Shown here: positions 24,559-31,918 of the stretch, piece after piece
Layout of the letters: each line of letters starts with the position of its first letter
How positions within the stretch are numbered: the first letter of the stretch is position 1
NCBI GenBank assembly: GCA_023389315.1
Contig: JAEWEQ010000088.1
Coordinates: forward strand, 1 to 41,595
Direction of reading: 5' to 3'
DNA length: 41,595 bases
Origin: Actinomycetes bacterium
GTDB taxonomy: Bacteria > Actinomycetota > Actinomycetes > Actinomycetales > Actinomycetaceae
Program-made: the position numbers and the translations under genes
The notes under the pieces: generated by a model
The model's input: the letters and a program-made list of their open reading frames with translations, nothing else
Told to the model about the DNA's origin: nothing
Database searches by the model: none

Positions 24559-25236
24559 GTGGTAGGTAACGTAGAAAGTCACGCCCCGCTCACCCGGGTG
24601 ATGATCGTGGATGATCACGAGATTGTGCGCCGCGGTATCGCCGAAATCGTCGACCGCGCTGACACTTTGGAAGTTGTCGCTGAAGCAGGTTCAGTCACTG
24701 ACGCCATCCGACGCGCTGAACTGGTGGTTCCGGACGTGATTTTGGTGGACCTGCAGCTACCCGATGGCACCGGTATTGACATCATGCGGCGCCTGCGTGA
24801 AACCAAACCACAGATCCGCCCGATTGTGCTAACTTCTTTCGACGACGACGCTGCCCTGTCGGAAGCACTAGAGGCCGGGGCTTTAGCTTACGTACTCAAG
24901 AGCGTGCGGGGGGCTGAAATCACGGACGTCATTAAAGCGGTAGCTGACGGGCGGGTGTTGTTGGACGAACGTACCGTGACTCGCCGCCGCGCCGACCACG
25001 GTGACCCGACTGCGGACCTCACGCCCTCGGAGCGCCGGGTGTTGGAACTGATCGGCGATGGCCTATCCAACCGCGAGATCGGGGAGAAGCTCGGGGTGGC
25101 GGAGAAGACCGTGAAGAACCACATCACGTCGCTGCTGTCGAAGATGGGCCTGCAGCGACGCACCCAGGTGGCTGCTTGGGTGGCCGGCCAGCGGGCCGCG
25201 GCTTGGCGCAACCAGGCACCCACCACCCAGCCGTAA
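24559..25236 (+). CDS. DosR/NarL-family response regulator
   Basis: 225 aa. Receiver domain (residues 14-130): Asp18/Asp19 acid pair, Asp64 as phosphoacceptor in VILVDLQLPDG, Thr92 and Lys114 as switch residues. LuxR-type helix-turn-helix at residues 153-210. The recognition helix AEKTVKNHITSLL has Lys183, Lys186 and Asn187 in the places where mycobacterial DosR (Lys179, Lys182, Asn183) contacts its GGGAC half-sites, and LQRRTQVAAW also follows DosR. It faces the sensor kinase gene across repeat array C; the two are convergent, not an operon. Likely targets are the palindromes at 33527 and 30607. Leaderless GTG start. Confidence 0.9.
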   Translation: MVGNVESHAPLTRVMIVDDHEIVRRGIAEIVDRADTLEVVAEAGSVTDAIRRAELVVPDVILVDLQLPDGTGIDIMRRLRETKPQIRPIVLTSFDDDAALSEALEAGALAYVLKSVRGAEITDVIKAVADGRVLLDERTVTRRRADHGDPTADLTPSERRVLELIGDGLSNREIGEKLGVAEKTVKNHITSLLSKMGLQRRTQVAAWVAGQRAAAWRNQAPTTQP

Positions 25237-25238
25237 AC

Positions 25239-25350
25239 AACCGCGCTTAGACCCCCACGCGACCGCGCTTAGATCTGTTACGTAATCGTGCTTGGATCCT
25301 TTAGGTAACCGCGCTTAGACCCCCACGCAACCGCGCTTAAACCACGCGGG
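25239..25350. repeat. Five degenerate 22-23 bp tandem repeats, array C
   Basis: Units start at 25239, 25261, 25284, 25307 and 25329; the core is ACCGCGCTTAGACCCCCACG. Units 1 and 4 are nearly identical, units 2 and 3 have drifted. The array fills the gap between the convergent response regulator and sensor kinase genes. It has no strong internal hairpin. A related stretch lies at 33741. Confidence 0.75.
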
Positions 25351-27042
25351 CTACTGCTCCTGTGGGCGCGTCATTGGCACACTCCACCGCACCTGCGTGC
25401 CCGGACGATCAGGGTTCGGCTCCACGGAGAAACTACCCCCGTGCTGGCGTGCCCGGGTCCGCAGATTCCCCAAACCGGAGGTACGTCCTCGTTTAAGAGG
25501 AATCCCCACGCCATCGTCGACCACGCAAATGGTGATCTCCCCGTGCGGGGGACGGCCGTTAATGAAAGCGGTAATCCGCACCGCGGTGGCATGCGCGTGC
25601 CGGGCCACATTCGCTAACCCTTCGCGGATCACCGCCACAATGTCATCGGCAATATCAGCCTCAATCCGCTCCGACACTTCCTGCAACGCCGCATCGTCGG
25701 CACTGGAAATAACTTGTCCATCGATCTCCACAATCAAAGAAGGAGCAAACCCCAGGGCGTTACGCGCCAGGGAAGTCTCCCGGCGAATCCGCTCCACGAT
25801 GCCCACTTCCTGATCCGGCTCACGCAAGTCATGCACGATGGAGCGGATCTGGCGCACCGACTCATCCACCGCCGCTAACGCACCATCTAACAGCGCCTCA
25901 ATCTCAGTTTCACTGTAAAGACCGGCGCGCACCTTCTCCCGTGCGGTATCCAAATGCATGCCGGTGGCGAACAACTGCTGGATCGCGAAGTCGTGCAGGT
26001 CACGGCTGATGCGGTCACGTTCATCGAAAAGCGCCGCCATGTCCTCGGCATGTCGCGCCGACGCCAACTCCAAAGCAAAGGCTGCTTGCGAGGCCAACGA
26101 CTCCGCTAACGGCAAATCGGAAGGCTCAAACTCCAGCCTTCCGGGCAGACGCAGCAGGATCAGCACGCCCTGCGCCACCCCGCGGTTCATCAGGGGGGCG
26201 TAGAGCGCCGGGCCGAAATTCTTCAGCACCGGCAAACGCATGGTGTTGGCCCGCGCCAGCGAATCCACGATCATGCCCGCACCCTCATGCAGCACACTCA
26301 TGGTGCGCCCCTGCGGGGGGAAGACTAAGCCCACCAATTCATTGGCCATGTGGCCGTCTGCGATCTCACAAGCCCAGGTGTAGCCCACCGATGGCAACAC
26401 AATTAAAGCAGTGTCAGCACTGGCAACCTCCCGCACGGTTTCGGCGATCAGCGTCAGGGCTTCTTCTTCCTCCGCGCCTTCCAGCATCGCTGAGGTGATG
26501 GTTTGCGAGGCTGTAACCCACCGTTCACGGTTAATGGATTCACGATAAATGCGGGCATTTTCTACCGCCACGCCCGCGACGTTACCCAACGTCTTCAACA
26601 GCTTCACATCATCAGCGTCGAAGCCGCGTGGCTTATCGGTCAGATACAATCGCCCGAAAGTACGCCCCTGCATTTGCACTGGGACGCCCAGGAAGTTCTC
26701 CATGTGACGGTGCCCAGCGGGGAACCCGGTGAACAGCGGGTGGGAGGAGATGTCGTTAATGATCAGGGCATCGGTGTGGGGAATGGCCCCAATCATGCCT
26801 TTACCTACCGGAGGATGCCCAATGTCGTCAGCCTCGTGAGCTTCGAAACCGTGCTGGAGGAACATGATGGTCTCTCCCCAGGCATCCAACACTGACAATG
26901 CCCCGTAGGCGGCACCGGTGAGGGCACACGCCTGATCGACGAACTGCTGTAGTACTTCGCGGATCTCCAGCTGCTTGGTCATGTCCAAAGCAGCTTGGAT
27001 CAGTAGCTGTTCGTTACCTGGCGGGTTGGAAGTTGCGTTCAT
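25351..27042 (-). CDS. GAF-GAF sensor histidine kinase, DosS/DosT-like, haem-binding predicted
   Basis: 563 aa, no membrane helix. GAF-A covers about residues 25-165. GFPAGHRHMENFLGVPV and FGRLYLTDK line up without gaps with the mycobacterial DosS segment holding haem ligand His149 and Tyr171; the equivalents here are His111 and Tyr133. GAF-B covers about 185-330. The HisKA_3 segment ERDRISRDLHDFAIQQLF has the phosphoacceptor His350. The ATPase domain shows EGLANVARHAHAT (N box), DDGVGIPLKRG and SGLGNLRTRARQHGG. The ATG at 27042 overlaps the cydC stop (ATGA) after AGGAGGGG, so it is the last gene of cydD-cydC-kinase. I infer that it senses oxygen, NO or redox state through haem and phosphorylates the regulator at 24559. 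Confidence 0.9.
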   Translation of the reverse strand: MNATSNPPGNEQLLIQAALDMTKQLEIREVLQQFVDQACALTGAAYGALSVLDAWGETIMFLQHGFEAHEADDIGHPPVGKGMIGAIPHTDALIINDISSHPLFTGFPAGHRHMENFLGVPVQMQGRTFGRLYLTDKPRGFDADDVKLLKTLGNVAGVAVENARIYRESINRERWVTASQTITSAMLEGAEEEEALTLIAETVREVASADTALIVLPSVGYTWACEIADGHMANELVGLVFPPQGRTMSVLHEGAGMIVDSLARANTMRLPVLKNFGPALYAPLMNRGVAQGVLILLRLPGRLEFEPSDLPLAESLASQAAFALELASARHAEDMAALFDERDRISRDLHDFAIQQLFATGMHLDTAREKVRAGLYSETEIEALLDGALAAVDESVRQIRSIVHDLREPDQEVGIVERIRRETSLARNALGFAPSLIVEIDGQVISSADDAALQEVSERIEADIADDIVAVIREGLANVARHAHATAVRITAFINGRPPHGEITICVVDDGVGIPLKRGRTSGLGNLRTRARQHGGSFSVEPNPDRPGTQVRWSVPMTRPQEQ

Positions 27043-28799
27043 TCTCGCCCCTCCTGCATATAGGACTGCCGATAGTTAGCATCAAGTTCCAGTAGCTGCG
27101 CGTGCGTGCCGCGCTGTTTCACGGTAGTCACCCCGTCCTCGCCCGGACCCAGGACGATGACTTCATCGGCCACGTCCAGTGGTGTGATCCGGTGGGTGAT
27201 TACTATGACGCCGCGCTCACGATACCCGGACAGCAGGTCGCGCATCAGGCGGTCAGCGGTGTCGGGGTCCAAGTGTTCGCTGGGTTCGTCAATGATCATT
27301 ATGGGGGCGGGGGCCGCCAGGGCGCGGGCCAATAGTAGGCGCCGGCGTTCCCCACCGGAGACGGAGGTGGCTCCGGGGCCCAGGACGGTGTCAATCCCAT
27401 CGGGCAGGTGCGCCACCCAGTCGCCCAGCCCGGCGCGTTGGAGCAGTTCGCTCGCTTCCTCATCCGTCAAGTCGGCGCGGGCGCAGCGCAGGTTTTGTAT
27501 CACCGAGGTGGCGAACACGTGGGCGTCCTCGGGGGTGAAGGAAACAGCTTTCGTCAGTTGCATCTGCGAGTAGTCACGGTAGGGCACGCCGCCCAGGGTG
27601 AGGCTGCCGCCAACCGGGGGAATGAGGCCCGCCAGCGTGTACGCCAGGGTCGATTTACCAATGCCGGAGGGACCCACAATGCCGATTGCCCTGCCGGGTT
27701 CAATGTCGAAATCGATGCCGCGTAGTACCACCGGCCCACCGGGCCAACCGGCTGCCAGGTCGCGGGCTTGGATGCGCACCGCAGACGCGGGGGCGGCTTC
27801 GCCCTCGTGGGAAGTAACTTCGGGGGCATCTAACAGGCTTTGTAAACGCAAGGCTGCGCGCGCTGAGCGCACCAGCTGCACGGCAGCGGGGGCGAGCTCA
27901 GCGGTGCCTTCAAAACTAGACAGGGGGGTGAGAACCAGTACCGCCACGATCACCGCCGATACTAAACCGATCTGGTGTTCCCCGGTGGAAATAATGATCG
28001 CTCCACCCACCGCGATTCCCATGGAGAGTGCGTCCACCACTGCGGCCAATGCGGCCGGGTGGGCGGCGCGGTCCTTGGCTTTCGCCAGCTTTGCTTCCAC
28101 CTTCCCCAGGTGTTCGCGCAGCGCCGGGCGCTGCCCACTGACCGCTAACTCGTCCGCGTGGTCGAGTAGCGAAACGGTGGTGGCAGCTAGTTCCTCCCGG
28201 GCTTCGTCCTCGGCCAACTGTGCGAGTCGCGCGGAGCGGATGGTAAGTAGGGGAGCGCCCACTCCGGACAGCAGTAGGCACGCTCCCAGCAGCAAGGCCA
28301 CCGCGGGGGAGAAGAACGCCAGCACACCGACGGTCAGTACACCTGTACACAGGGCCACCCAGGCTGGCAGCACCGACTTCACCAGCAAGTCCCCGAACGC
28401 GTCCACATCCGCGCCCGTGCGGGCTAGCAGCTCACCGCGCTTCAAATGATGCAGGTGAGTGGTGTCTAAGGTAGCTAACTTGCGGTAAACATTTTCCCGC
28501 AGCGCCGCGATCCCATCCATCGCCACCCGGTGGGAGGCCAAGCGCTGTACGTAGCGCAGCACCGCTTTGGAAATCCCAAAGAACCGCACCCCCACGGTGG
28601 CGACCTGCAAGAACAACACCGGTGGGTGTTGGGAAGCGCGGGCAATCAACCACGCGGCGGTGCCCCCCAGGGCAATGGAGGCGCTCAGTCCGGCGACCCC
28701 TAGCGCAATCGCCGCGATGAAGTGCCAGCGGTTGAGCTCCAGCATCGGCAGGAGGCGCTTGAGGGCAGTTTTTTCTGCGCGAGTGACAAACACGCTCAT
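27039..28799 (-). CDS. cydC: Thiol reductant ABC exporter subunit CydC
   Basis: 586 aa. Half-transporter with an N-terminal six-helix domain and a C-terminal ATPase; with CydD it exports cysteine/glutathione-type reductants needed to assemble cytochrome bd. ALGGTAAWLIARASQHPPVLFLQVATVGVRFFGISKAVLRYVQRL is the CydC-specific start. GPSGIGKSTLAYTLAG is Walker A, VSGGERRRLLLARAL the signature and MIIDEPSEHLD Walker B. Overlaps cydD by ATGA upstream and the kinase gene by ATGA downstream. In some actinobacteria CydC and CydD are fused; here they are separate. Confidence 0.94.
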   Translation of the reverse strand: MSVFVTRAEKTALKRLLPMLELNRWHFIAAIALGVAGLSASIALGGTAAWLIARASQHPPVLFLQVATVGVRFFGISKAVLRYVQRLASHRVAMDGIAALRENVYRKLATLDTTHLHHLKRGELLARTGADVDAFGDLLVKSVLPAWVALCTGVLTVGVLAFFSPAVALLLGACLLLSGVGAPLLTIRSARLAQLAEDEAREELAATTVSLLDHADELAVSGQRPALREHLGKVEAKLAKAKDRAAHPAALAAVVDALSMGIAVGGAIIISTGEHQIGLVSAVIVAVLVLTPLSSFEGTAELAPAAVQLVRSARAALRLQSLLDAPEVTSHEGEAAPASAVRIQARDLAAGWPGGPVVLRGIDFDIEPGRAIGIVGPSGIGKSTLAYTLAGLIPPVGGSLTLGGVPYRDYSQMQLTKAVSFTPEDAHVFATSVIQNLRCARADLTDEEASELLQRAGLGDWVAHLPDGIDTVLGPGATSVSGGERRRLLLARALAAPAPIMIIDEPSEHLDPDTADRLMRDLLSGYRERGVIVITHRITPLDVADEVIVLGPGEDGVTTVKQRGTHAQLLELDANYRQSYMQEGRE

Positions 28800-30544
28800 C
28801 CCAAGTCCCCTTCCAGCAGTCGCGGCGTGGCACTAAGGGCGAGGGCGGTATCGGCCGCCACATGCAGCTGTGGCCATTGGCGCATTTCAGCTTCACTGGC
28901 TCCCGCGAACCGCACTTCCACCACCTGGTCGGCCGCTTCCAAAATAGCTTGGCGGTGGGCGATCACCACTACTGTGCGGCCTTGGTTGCGCAGCTGGGAG
29001 ACGATTTGTACGATCTGGTTTTCACTGACGGCATCCAGGTGCGCTGTGGGCTCGTCCAGGATGATCCACTGCGCGGGGGAAAGCAGGGCGCGGGTCAGTG
29101 CCAGCCGTTGGCGCTGGCCCACGGACAGGCCCACCCCGCCGTGCCCCACCGCAGTGTCCCACCCGTGCGGGAGGGTAGCCACGACCCGGTCCAGCCCGGT
29201 GAGGGCGGCAGCCTCTCGAAGCTGGGAATCGGTCACTTCCCGGCCGCCGCGCAGATACTGCCCAAGGGTGCCAGGAGTGATGGCGGGTGACTGCGGTACC
29301 CAGGTGAGTTGCTCGAACCAGCTATCCAAGTCCACTTCCGACAGGGGGACGTCGTGACCGTCCTCGCGCACGGTAATGGTGCCGCGAGTGGGGGTGAGCA
29401 GACCCAATAGGCACATCACGGTGGTGGTTTTGCCGGTCCCGGATGGTCCGCTGAGGGCCCATACCTTCCCCGGCGTGAGGGTAGCGCTGAGCTCGTGTGG
29501 CGCCCACGCTCCGCGGGCGGCAACGCTGACGTCTTTGAAACTGATGCTGGCTCGAGCCAGGTCGGGAGCGTTTTTCTGGCCGCGCTCAGGTAGGGGCTCT
29601 TCCAGGACTTCGAAGGCGGCGTTGGCGGCGGCCACCCCGTCGGCGGAGGCGTGGAAGTTCTTCCCCACTTCCCGCAGCGGCAGGTAAACTTCCGGGGCCA
29701 GCATAATGGTCGCCAAAGCGGGCATCAGTTCGATGTGTCCGGCCACCAGTCGCAGACCCACTTCCACCGCTACCAACGCCACCGACAAGGTGGCGAGGAA
29801 CTCCAAAACCGCACCGGAAAGGAAAGCCACCCGCAGGGTCTGCATAGTGGTGTGGGCGTGCATGCGGCCGAGTTTGTGGACGTGCTCAGTGGGGGACTGC
29901 TGCCTGCCCAGGGCCGCCAGGGTGGGCAGACCAGCGATCAGATCCAACAGTTGCGACCCTAAACGCTCCATGGTGGCAAGCTTCTGGTCGCTGTATTCCT
30001 GAGTGAGCTTACCTACCAAGATCATGAAGATGGGGATCAAGGGGATGGTTACGGCTGCGAAAATCGCTGAGACCCAGTCCAGATAGAACATGGTGAGGAT
30101 CGTCGCCGGCGTGACCGTCATGGTCAGTACCAGTTGCGGTAGGTAGGAAATGAAGTAGGGACCTAAATCATCTAGTCCGCGGGTGAGCAGGGTGGCGGTG
30201 TCGTGCGCGTGGGTGGAGCGCCACCTGGGTCCGAGGGCGTGGGCGTGGTCAATGACTTTGCCGCGCAGTTCGATGATAGCTTTTTGGGCGGCACGGTGAG
30301 CCCAGGCTTTATTGAGGTAGATGATCACCAGGCGGGCCGCGATGATGAGAGCCAACACCACCAGGGTGGGGGTGATTTCGGAAAGCGGGGCAGCGCGGGT
30401 GATGACGGGGGAAATAGCGAGGGCGATGGTGACCGCTTGGGCCACTACCAGTAGTGCGGAGATGAGTCCGGTTACTGCGATGAAGGCAATGTAGCCGCGG
30501 GCGCTGCGCGCATAGGACAGCAGTCGGGGGTCGAGTGGTTTCAC
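28796..30544 (-). CDS. cydD: Thiol reductant ABC exporter subunit CydD
   Basis: 582 aa from GTG 30544, preceded by GAGGAAG. Six-helix membrane domain with LTRGLDDLGPYFISYLPQLVLT, then the ATPase: SGPSGTGKTTTVMCLLG (Walker A), VGLSVGQRQRLALTRAL (signature) and WIILDEPTAHLD (Walker B). First gene of the cydD-cydC-kinase unit. It is separated from cydB by a 232-bp gap with a terminator and a DosR-like palindrome, so it probably has its own promoter. Confidence 0.94.
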   Translation of the reverse strand: MKPLDPRLLSYARSARGYIAFIAVTGLISALLVVAQAVTIALAISPVITRAAPLSEITPTLVVLALIIAARLVIIYLNKAWAHRAAQKAIIELRGKVIDHAHALGPRWRSTHAHDTATLLTRGLDDLGPYFISYLPQLVLTMTVTPATILTMFYLDWVSAIFAAVTIPLIPIFMILVGKLTQEYSDQKLATMERLGSQLLDLIAGLPTLAALGRQQSPTEHVHKLGRMHAHTTMQTLRVAFLSGAVLEFLATLSVALVAVEVGLRLVAGHIELMPALATIMLAPEVYLPLREVGKNFHASADGVAAANAAFEVLEEPLPERGQKNAPDLARASISFKDVSVAARGAWAPHELSATLTPGKVWALSGPSGTGKTTTVMCLLGLLTPTRGTITVREDGHDVPLSEVDLDSWFEQLTWVPQSPAITPGTLGQYLRGGREVTDSQLREAAALTGLDRVVATLPHGWDTAVGHGGVGLSVGQRQRLALTRALLSPAQWIILDEPTAHLDAVSENQIVQIVSQLRNQGRTVVVIAHRQAILEAADQVVEVRFAGASEAEMRQWPQLHVAADTALALSATPRLLEGDLG

Positions 30545-30579
30545 AACTTCCTCATCGCGTTTAGACTCCGGCGCCTTCC

Positions 30580-30585
30580 CTTACA
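30580..30585 (-). promoter_or_regulatory. Candidate -10 box of cydD
   Basis: On the minus strand TGTAAG at 30585-30580 is a weak -10. A start near 30573 would put the centre of the palindrome at 30607-30620 about 40 bases upstream, the usual place for an activator touching RNA polymerase. Confidence 0.3.
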
Positions 30586-30606
30586 AGGGCGGAAACTCGC
30601 CGGCTT

Positions 30607-30620
30607 GGGACCTATGTCCA
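30607..30620 (-). promoter_or_regulatory. DosR-like box upstream of cydD
   Basis: GGGAC-CTAT-GTCCA on the plus strand keeps 9 of 10 arm positions of GGGAC-N4-GTCCC, the core of the DosR box. It lies 63 bp before the cydD start, in non-coding DNA. Confidence 0.5.
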
Positions 30621-30680
30621 TGATACCGGGATGGGCGAGGGGACTCACATTCCTTCAGCGGGTGGGACGAGCGAAATAGA

Positions 30681-30718
30681 AATGGTGGGTGACCAGTTTT
30701 CACCGGTCACCCACCATT
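30681..30718 (-). terminator. Strong intrinsic terminator between cydB and cydD
   Basis: AATGGTGGGTGACC (30681-30694) and GGTCACCCACCATT (30705-30718) form a perfect 14-bp stem with a 10-nt loop. On the minus strand it is followed by TCTATTTCG, giving a modest U-tract. It lies 59 bp after the cydB stop, so most cydAB transcripts should end here. Confidence 0.75.
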
Positions 30719-30776
30719 CTTGGTTTGCGCTTAACGGCGGTTAGCAGATCGCTAACCCACCGTCAGCTAGGGCGCC

Positions 30777-31901
30777 TTAACCTTGCAGGAAGTTCGCTCC
30801 CTCGCGGATGCGCTTGGGCAGCAACCCCATGGTCTGGGGAACGTCACCGGGGGTGACGCGGCTGCGGAACACCCAGTAGGACCAAGCGGTGTAGGCCAGC
30901 ACGATCGGCACGAAGATGATCGCAGCGATGGTCATAACCACCAGGGTCGGGTGGGTGGAGGAGGCGTGCGCGATGGTCAGGGAGAAAGCGTCATCGATGG
31001 AGGACTTCATCACGTTCGGTGCCATCGCGGTGAAGATGAACGCCACCGCACCGGCAATGCCTACCGAGGACAGGATGAAGGACAGCATCGAGTTATTCAT
31101 CGCCTTTTGGGCGAAGGCGGCCGAACCAATCAACGCCACTGCAGCCACTACCAGCGGCAGCCATGCCCACACGGTGTTGGCGTATGCCAGAACGGCCCAG
31201 ATTGCCCACACGGCGGTGAGGCCGGCGGCAGCCAGGGACAGGATGGAGGACAGGCGCTCGGCACGGTCGTGTACCGGGCCGGTGGTCTTCAGCGACAGGA
31301 ACTGCGCGCCTTGCGACATGGACAGTGCCAGCACTACCAGGCCGCCGAGGACGGTGAAGACGGTGAGCAGGGAGAAGAACCCGCCGGTAATGTTGTGCAC
31401 CGAGTGGGCCAGCACCTCATCAGTGATGGGGCCGGCAACCGGTTCCATGGTGATCGGGTCCACGACCTCGATCTTCATGCCCTGCACCAGGTTGGCGAAG
31501 GCCACGCCGAAGAGGATGGGTACGCCGAAGCCAACGACCGTGTGAATGGTGTCCCAGGTGGAGCGCCAGCGCACGGTGTCCACGGTCTTGCGCCACTCGA
31601 TCGCCGCGATACGCAGGATGAGGAGCACCAGCACCAGGAACAGCGCCAGGTACATGCCAGAGAACATGGTGGCGTACCACTCGGGGAACGCGGCGAAGGT
31701 GGCGCCACCGGCGGTGAGCAGCCAAACTTCGTTGCCATCCCAGTGGGGGCCAATGGTTTTCACAGTTTGGGTGCGTTCTTCGTCGTTCTTAGCGACGAAG
31801 GGCAGCAGTGCGCCCACACCCAGGTCGAAACCTTCGAGAATCAGGTAGCCGACCCACAGGACGGCGATGAGAATGAACCAAAGAATACTGAGCCAATCCA
31901 T
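30777..31901 (-). CDS. cydB: Cytochrome bd ubiquinol oxidase subunit II
   Basis: 374 aa integral membrane protein with about eight to nine helices. LILEGFDLGVGALLPFVAKND and IGPHWDGNEVWLLTAGGATFAAFPEWYATMFSGMY are the CydB signatures. With CydA it forms the high-affinity terminal oxidase that reduces oxygen with quinol without pumping protons. Starts 17 bp after cydA ends; the strong terminator follows it. Confidence 0.96.
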   Translation of the reverse strand: MDWLSILWFILIAVLWVGYLILEGFDLGVGALLPFVAKNDEERTQTVKTIGPHWDGNEVWLLTAGGATFAAFPEWYATMFSGMYLALFLVLVLLILRIAAIEWRKTVDTVRWRSTWDTIHTVVGFGVPILFGVAFANLVQGMKIEVVDPITMEPVAGPITDEVLAHSVHNITGGFFSLLTVFTVLGGLVVLALSMSQGAQFLSLKTTGPVHDRAERLSSILSLAAAGLTAVWAIWAVLAYANTVWAWLPLVVAAVALIGSAAFAQKAMNNSMLSFILSSVGIAGAVAFIFTAMAPNVMKSSIDDAFSLTIAHASSTHPTLVVMTIAAIIFVPIVLAYTAWSYWVFRSRVTPGDVPQTMGLLPKRIREGANFLQG

Positions 31902-31918
31902 TGTTATCGATTCCTTCC

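Noticed and set aside
27598..28449. 283-aa plus-strand frame antisense to cydC
   Set aside because: Ala/Ser/Thr-rich shadow of cydC without a recognisable domain or ribosome binding site.
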